A stretch of 20,430 nucleotides of DNA from JBQTKD01 sp052386455. Lineage in GTDB: Bacteria; Actinomycetota; Actinomycetes; Sporichthyales; Sporichthyaceae. The notes below the pieces were generated by a model. It had not been told where the DNA came from. It was given only the letters and a program-made list of their open reading frames with translations, and did not search any database. The DNA lies in the NCBI GenBank assembly GCA_052386455.1, contig JBQTKD010000090.1, positions 1 to 20,430 of the forward strand, written 5' to 3'. The translations under genes and the position numbers were made by a program. The first letter of the stretch is position 1. Each line of letters opens with the position of its first letter. Below are positions 6,859 to 13,568 of this stretch, one piece after another.

Positions 6859-8540
6859 ACGCCGAGGCCCGCGAGTTGGAGTTCAGCCCGCAACTGGCAA
6901 CGCTGGAGCGGCTCGAGGCGGCTCGGGACAACGTGCTGACTGCGGTGGACTTCGCACTGTCGGTCGGGGACCACGAGGCCGCGATGCGCCTGTGTGCCGA
7001 CATGTCCCTCTTCTGGCAACTGCACGGGCGCCACGGCGAGTCGCTGGCGTGCGTGCGGCGAGTACTGGGGGCCACGCCCGCGGACACCTCCCCCGCGCGG
7101 GCACGCCTGCTCTGCGCGGCCGGGCAACTCGGCTTCTACACGATGAGCCAGCCCGAGGGATACGGCAGCGTCGAGACCACGGCCGCGATCGAGATGGCAC
7201 GCGCCCTCGGCGACGACTTGGTACTGGGACGAGCGCTGGGCATGCAGGGCATGCTGGCGGTATTCGGCCCGCCGGAGGCGGCGTTTGCGGGACTGGCCGA
7301 GGCGCGGGCCGCCGCCGAGCGCGCCGGCGATCCGTACGGGCAGTCCGCCGCGAGTTTCTACGCCGCGTTCGGCTGGGTCTTCGGGCTGGACCGGCCCGAC
7401 CTGGCAGCGCCACACCTGGACGCGCTGCGGGCCGACGCTGCAAGCCCCGTTTGGGAGGCGTGGGGCTGGTTCGTCGAGGGCATGGCCGCGTGGAAGGCCG
7501 GGCGGTTGTGGCGCGCGGTCGACCTGCTCGGTCGCGCCAACGAGTTGGGCTGGGCGGTGGGCGACCCGGTGCAGGAGTCCTGGTGCGCCTTCTGGTTGGC
7601 CGAGACCTACCTCTGCCTGGGCGAATGGGACGCCGCGGAGGACGTCATCGCCCGCAGCGAAGGCTGGATGGACCGGTCCTCGTGGGGCCGCTACGAGATG
7701 GTCGCTTCCCGACGCGTCGTCATGGGCCTGGCCCGGGGCGACTTCGCTGCCGCGGGCGCCGCCTTTCGGCTCGTCGAGGGGCCCTGCCGGACGATGGGCA
7801 TGCCCATGATGACGCTGGAAATGGCGGTCGTGCAGGCGCGTCTGGCACTCGCGGACGAGGATCTGGCGACGGCCCACACCTGCCTGGCCGAGGCCACGGC
7901 GATCGGCGAGGTGATCGGCACCCCGTGGTACCTCGCCGTGCTCGCCGACCTCGCCGGGCGGATCGCCACCGCCGACGGCGACGAATCGGGCGCGGAGGAC
8001 GCCTACCACCGCATGCTCGCGCTCTGCCTCGACCACGGCTTCCGGGGCCAGGCGGCCACGGCGCTGGAGGAACTGGCGCGCCTGGCCGCCACGACCGAGA
8101 GCCACACCGAGGCGGTTCGCCTGCTGGGGGCCGCCGAGGGCCTACGACACGCAACCGGGCAGGTGCGCGCCCGGCCGGACGAGCCGGCGTGGAGCGACAC
8201 CCTGGCGACGTGCACCGCCGCGCTAGGGCCGGAGTTGGCGGCGTCGTTGCGATCGGCTGGCGAAGCGCTCGACCTCGCCGAGGCCGCCGCCTACGCCACG
8301 CGGGCCCGCACCGAACGCAAACGCCCGTCCTCCGGCTGGGCCGCGCTGACGCCGACCGAGCTGGCGGTCGTCGACCTCGTCGCGCAAGGTCTGACGAACC
8401 CTCAGATCGCCGAGCGCCTGTTCATCACCGCGGGCACGACGAAGGTCCACCTCACGCACGTCTACGCGAAGCTCGGGCTGTCCAACCGCACCCAGCTGGC
8501 AACCGCGGCCGTCGCCCGCGGGCGGCCCTCGGCCGGCTGA
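6744..8540 (+). CDS. Large LuxR-type regulator, C-terminal part (helical repeats and LuxR HTH)
   Basis: Continuation of the same regulator in the next frame. It starts at the family-typical TRYRLLETIREFAQLRL, which normally follows LVRFDA directly. There is no start codon of its own at 6744; an internal GTG at 6855 is a possible spurious start. The middle is a long array of helical, TPR-like pairs (for example residues spelled LLCAAGQLGFYTMS, AFWLAETYLCLGEWDAAEDV and ALEELARLAA), probably the signal- or partner-binding region. The last 65 residues are a complete LuxR (GerE) HTH: ALTPTELAVVDLVAQGLTN, PQIAERLFI, TTKVHLTHVYAKLGL. Either the protein is split and non-functional, or a base was lost in sequencing. 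The SnoaL-like pair just downstream is a plausible regulatory target. Confidence 0.8.
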   Translation, partial: TRYRLLETIREFAQLRLEDSGEANAARTAHLRRQLDLVNAEARELEFSPQLATLERLEAARDNVLTAVDFALSVGDHEAAMRLCADMSLFWQLHGRHGESLACVRRVLGATPADTSPARARLLCAAGQLGFYTMSQPEGYGSVETTAAIEMARALGDDLVLGRALGMQGMLAVFGPPEAAFAGLAEARAAAERAGDPYGQSAASFYAAFGWVFGLDRPDLAAPHLDALRADAASPVWEAWGWFVEGMAAWKAGRLWRAVDLLGRANELGWAVGDPVQESWCAFWLAETYLCLGEWDAAEDVIARSEGWMDRSSWGRYEMVASRRVVMGLARGDFAAAGAAFRLVEGPCRTMGMPMMTLEMAVVQARLALADEDLATAHTCLAEATAIGEVIGTPWYLAVLADLAGRIATADGDESGAEDAYHRMLALCLDHGFRGQAATALEELARLAATTESHTEAVRLLGAAEGLRHATGQVRARPDEPAWSDTLATCTAALGPELAASLRSAGEALDLAEAAAYATRARTERKRPSSGWAALTPTELAVVDLVAQGLTNPQIAERLFITAGTTKVHLTHVYAKLGLSNRTQLATAAVARGRPSAG

Positions 8541-8576
8541 CTCCCCGCTTACTCCCCGATCGCGTGCTACCCGATC

Positions 8577-8588
8577 GGTCGATCGACC
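8577..8588. promoter_or_regulatory. 12-bp palindrome and nearby direct repeats upstream of the SnoaL-like pair
   Basis: GGTCGATCGACC is a perfect palindrome ending 31 bases before ATG 8620. Just upstream CCCGATCG occurs twice (8555-8562 and 8570-8577, 15-bp period) and CTCCCCG occurs twice (8541-8547 and 8552-8558, 11-bp period). An 11-bp period is one helical turn. This cluster in the 79-bp gap between the regulator and the exported proteins is a candidate operator. It is inferred from symmetry only. Confidence 0.35.
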
Positions 8589-8597
8589 CATACCTCA

Positions 8598-8622
8598 TCG
8601 ACCACACCGAGGAGAACCCATG
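8598..8622 (+). repeat. Leader direct repeat, copy 1
   Basis: These 25 bases, including GAGGAG and the start codon, match 9120-9144 at 24 of 25 positions; the one difference is C versus T at the sixth base. Conservation of untranslated sequence as well as ribosome site suggests a recent tandem duplication of the leader, or selection to keep it. Confidence 0.8.
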
Positions 8623-9102
8623 CACGGACTCCGCAACCGATTCCGCGCGCTGACCGTCGCGGTGGTGCTCGGCCTGGGCGGCGTTGTGGGCACCGCCACG
8701 GCGACGGGAAACGCGGACGCCGCCGCGGCGGCTGCGCAGGTTGAACAGGACGCCTTTGCCACGCTCCGGGCCTACATAGCGGACTGGAACGCCCAGGACT
8801 ACGACGCGATGGGCGACGCCTACACCGAAAACGCGATCGTGGTGCCGCCGAACCACGAACCCATAAAGGGGCGCGACGCCATCGACGCCTTCCACAAGGT
8901 TGCTCGTCCGCTGCTCGGAGAGGTTCAGATCGTCGGTGAGCCGGACTCGGTGGTCGAGAACGGCAACGTTACGTCGATCGTCGGCCAACTGCTTTTCGCC
9001 AACGGCGTCCGGGTCACCTTCTTGGGGCTGTTCGAGAAGCAGGGCGACGGTCGCTACAAGGCCACGCAGGACATGTTCGGGTTCCGCGGTCCGCTGAAGT
9101 GA
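8620..9102 (+). CDS. Exported SnoaL/NTF2-like (DUF4440-type) protein
   Basis: A 160-residue protein with an N-terminal export signal: basic start (MHGLRNRFR), hydrophobic core (ALTVAVVLGLGGVVGTATA), then an Ala-rich segment with a likely signal peptidase I site near residue 27-35. The mature part is an NTF2-like cone fold: FATLRAYIADWNAQDYDAMGDAYTEN, then IVVPPNHEPIKGRDAI, then the sheet GQLLFANGVRVTFLGLFEKQ. Such domains act as ligand-binding or isomerase-like proteins; no catalytic role can be assigned. ATG 8620 follows GAGGAG at a good distance. It is clearly paralogous to the next gene (shared WNAQ, PN-EP-KG), and their leaders are almost identical. Confidence 0.82.
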   Translation: MHGLRNRFRALTVAVVLGLGGVVGTATATGNADAAAAAAQVEQDAFATLRAYIADWNAQDYDAMGDAYTENAIVVPPNHEPIKGRDAIDAFHKVARPLLGEVQIVGEPDSVVENGNVTSIVGQLLFANGVRVTFLGLFEKQGDGRYKATQDMFGFRGPLK

Positions 9103-9119
9103 TCTGACCGCATGTCCCG

Positions 9120-9144
9120 TCGACTACACCGAGGAGAACCCATG
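9120..9144 (+). repeat. Leader direct repeat, copy 2
   Basis: Second copy of the 25-base leader that precedes the upstream SnoaL-like gene, with the same GAGGAGAACCC spacing to ATG 9142. It fixes the start of the second gene at 9142 rather than at an upstream in-frame ATG at 9112, which would read through the ribosome site. Confidence 0.8.
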
Positions 9145-9675
9145 AAGCAATCGCGTCGTATCCGCCTGCTCGCCCTTCCCACCGTAGGCGTCCTCCTGTT
9201 CGGGGCAGGCCAGCTGACTGGGCGGAGCGCCGCAGCAGGTCCCGTCGCGCCTCACGCGGCCAAGTCTTCGGCCGTGTCGGCCACGGCTGCGGGAGCGGCG
9301 GGCGCGAGCAAAGGGGTGACCGACCCGACCTTGCTGGCCCCGACCTTCATCGAGGCCTGGAACGCCCAACGATTCGACGAGATAGCGACCTACCTCACCG
9401 ACGACATCGTGCACGTCCTGCCCAACCAGGAACCGGTGAAGGGTAAGGCCGCCGTGATGGACCTGTACCGCAACCTGCGCTCGATACTGGGCGAGCTCTC
9501 ACCGGATCTGGATACCCACAGGGTCGTGCGCAGTAAGGACACCTTCTCCAGGGCGGTTTCGTTCAAGACGACGAGCGGACTGCGATTCACCGACGTCGAG
9601 GTCTACGTACGCGAGGCAGACGGCAACTGGCGGTTTGCCATGATCGAGACCGGCCTGCGCGACCCGTTGCCGTAG
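9142..9675 (+). CDS. Second exported SnoaL/NTF2-like protein
   Basis: A 177-residue paralogue of the preceding protein. The N-terminus is a signal or anchor (KQSRRIR, then LLALPTVGVLLFGAGQL) followed by an Ala/Ser-rich linker of about 40 residues. The NTF2-like domain starts near LLAPTFIEAWNAQRFDEIATYL and shares NAQ, PNQEPVKGKAAV and ILGEL with its neighbour. It ends VEVYVREADGNWRFAMIETG, the usual last strands of this fold. ATG 9142 is chosen because it carries the duplicated leader with GAGGAG. The two genes are 39 bases apart and probably cotranscribed. Overall divergence outside the motifs is large, so the gene duplication is older than the leader similarity suggests. Function unknown. 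Confidence 0.82.
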   Translation: MKQSRRIRLLALPTVGVLLFGAGQLTGRSAAAGPVAPHAAKSSAVSATAAGAAGASKGVTDPTLLAPTFIEAWNAQRFDEIATYLTDDIVHVLPNQEPVKGKAAVMDLYRNLRSILGELSPDLDTHRVVRSKDTFSRAVSFKTTSGLRFTDVEVYVREADGNWRFAMIETGLRDPLP

Positions 9676-9722
9676 GTGACCGACCCGGGCCGTCCCCACC
9701 GCTCCCCGCCTCGAGCGAGACC

Positions 9723-9746
9723 CCTGGCCAAGTGTGGTTGGCCAGG
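9723..9746. promoter_or_regulatory. Inverted repeat, likely autoregulatory operator of the toxin-antitoxin pair
   Basis: CCTGGCCAA (9723-9731) and TTGGCCAGG (9738-9746) are exact reverse complements separated by GTGTGG. The right arm abuts TAGAGT (9747-9752), a plausible -10 six bases before ATG 9759, so the repeat would cover the -35 and spacer region. Antitoxins of this family normally bind such a palindrome at their own promoter. Confidence 0.6.
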
Positions 9747-9752
9747 TAGAGT
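9747..9752 (+). promoter_or_regulatory. Putative -10 element giving a leaderless toxin-antitoxin mRNA
   Basis: TAGAGT fits TANNNT and lies six bases before ATG 9759, the same geometry as the element before the HNH gene at 3732. The only purine-rich stretch, GGAG at 9754-9757, is one base from the start codon and too close to serve as a normal ribosome site. Leaderless transcription is therefore inferred. Confidence 0.45.
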
Positions 9753-9758
9753 TGGAGC

Positions 9759-10007
9759 ATGACCGTGCAGGTGAACGTCGCCGAAGCCAAGACGCAGCTG
9801 TCGCAACTGCTCGCTCGGGCAGAGGCCGGCGAAGAGGTCGTCATCGCCCGCGCCGGCAAGCCCGTGGTTCGTCTGGCGCCCGTAGAGAAACCCCGTCGCG
9901 AGTTTGGGTTCATGCCGCACGTGAAGATCGCAGACGAGGATCTGTTTGCGCCCATGTCGGACGAGGAGTTGGCCCTGTGGGAGGGTCGGGGCGACGAGGA
10001 GTGGTGA
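9759..10007 (+). CDS. Type II antitoxin, Phd/YefM (VapB-like) family
   Basis: An 82-residue antitoxin. The N-terminal half is the DNA-binding Phd/YefM dimer domain: VQVNVAEAKTQLSQLLARA, then GEEVVIARAGKPVVRLAPV. The C-terminal half (FMPHVKIADEDLFAPMSDEELALWEG) is the acidic, flexible tail that wraps the PIN toxin. ATG 9759 follows an operator-like inverted repeat. The stop TGA overlaps the toxin start in GTGA, so the two are translationally coupled. The family assignment is strong; the cellular trigger is unknown. Confidence 0.92.
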   Translation: MTVQVNVAEAKTQLSQLLARAEAGEEVVIARAGKPVVRLAPVEKPRREFGFMPHVKIADEDLFAPMSDEELALWEGRGDEEW

Positions 10008-10399
10008 CCTCGCCGGTACTGCTGGACACTCACGTGCTGGTATGGCTCATCGCCTCGCCTCATCGGATCCGCAAGACCACAATGGCGCGGTTGAACGACA
10101 TCGAAACCGCGATGTTCGTCTCCGCCGCAACCGCATTCGAGCTCTCGTCCAAGGCCCGCACCGGACGCTGGCCAGACGCGGCGCAGATCGTGGACAACTA
10201 CTCCTCGGCGCTGCTTCGCGTTGGCGCACAGAAGCTGGACGTCACCTCCGATCACTCCCTCGCCGCCGGTGGTCTCGATTGGCAGCACGGCGATCCTTTC
10301 GACCGGCTCTTGGTCGCTCAGGCGCAGGCCGAAGGGCTGACGTTGGTCACCAAGGATCGCGTCATCCGCGCGTTCGGTGCCGTGCCGACGATGTGGTGA
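10004..10399 (+). CDS. PIN-domain ribonuclease toxin, VapC-like
   Basis: A 131-residue PIN toxin, expected to be a magnesium-dependent RNase that inhibits translation when not bound by the antitoxin. Acidic active-site residues are all present: Asp8 in LLDTHVLVWL, Glu46 in ATAFELSSKARTGRW, Asp97 and Asp100 in HGDPFDRLLVAQA, and Asp118 in LVTKDRVI. GTG 10004 overlaps the antitoxin stop and is preceded by GAGGAG. The protein has the family's usual length and no sign of decay. Its stop is separated from the stop of the convergent thiolase by a single base, with no visible terminator in between. Confidence 0.93.
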   Translation: MTSPVLLDTHVLVWLIASPHRIRKTTMARLNDIETAMFVSAATAFELSSKARTGRWPDAAQIVDNYSSALLRVGAQKLDVTSDHSLAAGGLDWQHGDPFDRLLVAQAQAEGLTLVTKDRVIRAFGAVPTMW

Positions 10400-10400
10400 C

Positions 10401-11630
10401 CTAACGTGGGGGCGCCCCGCCGTCGACGCGCTCCAAAAGGGTAACCATGGCCGCGCCCTCGCGGTCCCAGAGCACGCCGCCGGCGTTCTGGGCCAGGCCG
10501 ATGCGGGCGCCGGGGACCTGGCGGGGGCCGCAGCGGTCGCGGAGTTGGTCGGCGAGTTCGGCGAGCTGCGCGCAGCCGGTGGCGCCGATGGGGTGGCCGC
10601 GGGAGAGCAGGCCACCGCTCGGGTTCACCGGGATGCGGCCGCCGGGGCCGGTCTCGCCGTCGCGGAGCAGTGCAATGGCGCCGCCCTCGGGGCACAGGCC
10701 GAGTTCCTCGAAGCAGAACAGCTCTGCGGGCGCGGCGGCGTCGTGGACCTCGACGACGTTGACGTCCGCGGGGTCGACGCCGGCCTGCGCGTAGGCCTTC
10801 GCGGAGGCGCGGGAGACCGGAGAGTCGAGGTCGGGGTCGCCGCTGACAAGGCAGCTGGCCGCGACGCGAACGCCGCGCTTCCCGATGCGGCGGGCAAACT
10901 CGTCGGAGACCACGACGAGTGCCGCGGCGCCGTCGCCGATCGGCGCGCACATGGCCAGGCGCAACGGCTCGGAGATCATGCGGCCGGCCATGACCTCCTC
11001 GACCGTGGTCGGGGTGCGGAACTGCGCGATGGGATTGTGCTGCGCGTACGCGCGGGACTTCACGACCACGCGGGCGAGGTCCTCGGCGGTGCCGCCGGCC
11101 TTGTCCAGGTAGGACGCCGCCTTGTGCGCGTAGTGGTCCATGAACACCGACGCCGACGGAACCGAGCCATCGGCCAGCGGGCGGCCGAGGGTGGTGGCGC
11201 CCACGAGGGCGAGCATGTCCGGGCGGCGCAGGGTGTCGGTGGCCGCCGCCAGCGCGCCGAAGACGCGCGGCTTCTCCGGAACGACCATGACCTCGACGCC
11301 CACCGCGAGCGCGACGTCCACCATCCCCGCCGCCACTGCGGTGACCGCGAGCATGAAGGCCGTGGAGCTCGACGCGCAGGCGTTCTCGACGTTGACGATC
11401 GGGACGCCGGACAGCCCGGAGCCGGCGAGGAACACCTGGCCGCGGATCATCTCCTGCCCGAGCAGCAGCCCGGCGGCGGCGTTGCCGACGAACACCTGCC
11501 CGACCTGACTCGGCGTCAGACCCGCGTCGGCCAGGGCCGCGGCAACCACGTCGCGGGCGAGACCGTCGGGGCCGTGGGGAGCCGGGCCGAAGGGGCTGGT
11601 GGCCGACCCGGCGATCCAGACGCTGTCCAT
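10401..11630 (-). CDS. SCP2/lipid-transfer-type thiolase lacking the second catalytic cysteine
   Basis: A 409-residue thiolase-fold protein, last gene of the leftward operon. The nucleophile is kept in VENACASSST (Cys85) and the His of GHPIGATG is present (His346). The position usually occupied by the Cys of the HDCF motif reads HDAAAPAE (His296, Asp297, Ala298). The C-terminal CxG motif of classical thiolases is replaced by LAQNAGG (379-385). Known SCP2-type thiolases use the HDCF cysteine in place of CxG, so this enzyme lacks both. It may be a slow or specialised carbon-carbon bond enzyme or one that needs a partner. A DUF35 partner, often found beside such thiolases, is not encoded in this window. 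ATG 11630 lies 26 bases after the synthetase stop. Confidence 0.88.
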   Translation of the reverse strand: MDSVWIAGSATSPFGPAPHGPDGLARDVVAAALADAGLTPSQVGQVFVGNAAAGLLLGQEMIRGQVFLAGSGLSGVPIVNVENACASSSTAFMLAVTAVAAGMVDVALAVGVEVMVVPEKPRVFGALAAATDTLRRPDMLALVGATTLGRPLADGSVPSASVFMDHYAHKAASYLDKAGGTAEDLARVVVKSRAYAQHNPIAQFRTPTTVEEVMAGRMISEPLRLAMCAPIGDGAAALVVVSDEFARRIGKRGVRVAASCLVSGDPDLDSPVSRASAKAYAQAGVDPADVNVVEVHDAAAPAELFCFEELGLCPEGGAIALLRDGETGPGGRIPVNPSGGLLSRGHPIGATGCAQLAELADQLRDRCGPRQVPGARIGLAQNAGGVLWDREGAAMVTLLERVDGGAPPR

Positions 11631-11656
11631 GTGGCCCTCGCTAGATGCTCTGCCCG

Positions 11657-13195
11657 CTAAATGACCCGATCCATGCCGGCCCAGTACTCGGCCCGGATCT
11701 CCTTCTTCGCCACCTTGCCATACGTCGTCTTCTTCAGCGCATCGACCACGTCCACGCCCTTGGGCTTCTTGTAGCCGGCGAGCCGCTCGCCGCAGAACGC
11801 GATGACCTGCGCAGGGTCCAGCGTTTCCCCGGGCACGGGAACGACGACGGCCCGGACGGCCTCGCCCCACTTCTCGTCCGGGACGCCGATGACGCAGGCC
11901 TCGCCGATGCCGGGGTGGGTGAGCAGCACGTCTTCGATCTCGTGCGGATAGACGTTCAGCCCGCCGGAGATGATCAGGTCCTTGAGCCGGTCCAGGATGA
12001 ACAGATAGCCGCGCTCGTCGAGCATCCCGACGTCGCCGGTGTGCAGCCACCCGTTGCGCAGCGCTTCCGCGGTGGCCTCCGGGCGGTTCCAGTACCCGGC
12101 CATGACCATCGGGCCGCGCAGGCAGATCTCGCCGGCCTCGCCGGGCGGGAGCTCGTTGTCGTCGGGGTCCACGATCGCGATCTCGACGCCGACCCGGACC
12201 CGCCCGACCGAGCGCTCGCGGCCGTCTCCCTCGTGGATCGAGTGCTCGTCGCGCGAGAGCACCGTGCCGCACATGGGGATCTCGGTCTGGCCGAAGATCT
12301 GCACCAGTACGGGGCCGAGCGTCTTCAGCGCCCGCTTCTGGTCCTCGCGGTACATCGGCGCCCCGCCGTAGATGATCCACTCGAGGCTGGACAGATCGCG
12401 GGTGTGCACGTCGGGGTGGTCGACGACCATCTTGATCTGGGTGGGCACCATGAACAGGGCGGCGACCTTGTAGGTCTCGACCTGCTCGAGGAAGAGCGCG
12501 GTGTTGAAGCCCCACTTCTGATGGATGACCTGCGTGCAGGCCTTCATCGTGAACACCAGCGAGTTGTGCCCCGACCCGTGCGACATGGGCGCCGCGTGCA
12601 TGCCCACGTGGTGCTGCTCCATGCGCTCCACGTCCGCGAGGGTCGTGAGGCACTGCGCGATCAGGCCGCCGTGGGTGAGCATCGCGCCCTTGGGCCGCCC
12701 GGTGGTGCCGGACGTGTAGGCGATCCACGCAAGGTCCTCGCCGCCCCGGCGGGCCGAGCGCAACGGATCGCTCGACTGAGCGGCGAGGAAGTCCTCGAGG
12801 TTCCCACCGTGGCAGAGCACCCGGCGGATGCCGGGCAGTCCGCCGCGGCGCACCTCCTCCACGGCGGGCAGCCCCTCGACGTCCGTGACCACCAGCACCG
12901 CGCCGCTGTCCTCGAGGTGCCAGGCGAGCTCGTCCGGGGTGAAGGTGGCGTTCAGCGGAACGACGACGCCGCCGGCCTTCCACACCCCGTAGAGGACCTC
13001 CATGAACTCCGGGCAGTTGCGCAGGTACAGCGCAACCCGCTCGCCGGGAGCCAGGCCATCGGCCAGCAGCCCCCTGGCCAGCGCGTCCGCGCGGGCGCAG
13101 GACTGCGCATACGTCCGGGACTCCCCCGCGAAGATGAACGCGGGGTGGTCCGGATAGCTGCGTGCAGCGTTGGTGAGCAGATCACCGGTGTTCAC
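11657..13195 (-). CDS. Acyl-CoA synthetase (AMP-forming, class I adenylating enzyme)
   Basis: A 512-residue acid-CoA ligase that adenylates a carboxylic acid and transfers the acyl group to CoA. Motifs in order: P-loop YTSGTTGRPKG (160-170), IYGGAP (275-280), FGQTE (301-305), LHTGDVG (384-390), hinge DRLKDLI (402-408), GGLNVYPHEIE (411-421) and the catalytic-lysine motif YGKVAKKEI (492-500, Lys494). It is full length for the family. The start is GTG 13195, with a GAGGGAG ribosome site. Ten bases separate it from the small gene upstream. It resembles medium-chain or aromatic/steroid-type ligases; the substrate cannot be fixed from sequence. It probably feeds the nitroreductase-like reductase and the thiolase encoded in the same operon. 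Confidence 0.93.
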   Translation of the reverse strand: MNTGDLLTNAARSYPDHPAFIFAGESRTYAQSCARADALARGLLADGLAPGERVALYLRNCPEFMEVLYGVWKAGGVVVPLNATFTPDELAWHLEDSGAVLVVTDVEGLPAVEEVRRGGLPGIRRVLCHGGNLEDFLAAQSSDPLRSARRGGEDLAWIAYTSGTTGRPKGAMLTHGGLIAQCLTTLADVERMEQHHVGMHAAPMSHGSGHNSLVFTMKACTQVIHQKWGFNTALFLEQVETYKVAALFMVPTQIKMVVDHPDVHTRDLSSLEWIIYGGAPMYREDQKRALKTLGPVLVQIFGQTEIPMCGTVLSRDEHSIHEGDGRERSVGRVRVGVEIAIVDPDDNELPPGEAGEICLRGPMVMAGYWNRPEATAEALRNGWLHTGDVGMLDERGYLFILDRLKDLIISGGLNVYPHEIEDVLLTHPGIGEACVIGVPDEKWGEAVRAVVVPVPGETLDPAQVIAFCGERLAGYKKPKGVDVVDALKKTTYGKVAKKEIRAEYWAGMDRVI

Positions 13196-13205
13196 TGACG
13201 CTCCC

Positions 13206-13568
13206 TCAGACTGACGCCGTCTTGCGATAGACGTCCGCGTACGGCCGGGTCATGACCTTGATGCCGTTCTTGATGAAGAACCCGCGCACCGTGTTCTCGG
13301 TCTTGGTGCGCTGGGTCTCCGAAAGATCCGGCAGCGAGTTGATCCAGTCCTTCAAAGCCTTGAGCTGCCTGTTGCGTTCGGCCTTGCCTGTCGGGATCAG
13401 GTCCGTGCAGGTGGCGATCAGCGTGTCGGGGTCGATCCCGATGTGCTCGCAGAAGCCCTGCAGCACCGCGACCTTTTTCGCCGGGTCCTCCTTCACCGGC
13501 TGAAATCCTCTGCCGGGCGGGTCCGCCAGCCACTTCTTCACCGTGAGGTGATCGCCGAAGTCAGTCAT
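13206..13568 (-). CDS. Small protein resembling a stand-alone recombinase SAM-like (core-binding) domain
   Basis: A 120-residue protein encoded between the nitroreductase and the acyl-CoA synthetase. ATG 13568 overlaps the nitroreductase stop by eight bases, so it is translationally coupled and a true gene. It is basic and helical. The pattern VLQGFCEHIGIDPDTLI, LKALKDWINSL and TENTVRGFFIKNGI resembles the N-terminal SAM-like DNA-binding domain of phage-type tyrosine integrases. There is no catalytic domain and no Tyr-Arg-His-Arg signature. It could be a DNA-binding accessory protein, a domesticated integrase fragment, or an unrelated helical partner of the metabolic enzymes. The similarity is by eye only. 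Confidence 0.7.
   Translation of the reverse strand: MTDFGDHLTVKKWLADPPGRGFQPVKEDPAKKVAVLQGFCEHIGIDPDTLIATCTDLIPTGKAERNRQLKALKDWINSLPDLSETQRTKTENTVRGFFIKNGIKVMTRPYADVYRKTASV

Noticed and set aside
11631..12983. Upstream extension of the thiolase frame to 860 residues
   Set aside because: The frame is open by chance through the synthetase gene. ATG 11630 begins the recognisable thiolase N-terminus and has a ribosome site.
10377..13198. Two long plus-strand open frames opposite the thiolase and acyl-CoA synthetase
   Set aside because: Both are antisense to enzymes with intact catalytic motifs and show only Asp/Arg/Val/Gly-rich shadow composition.
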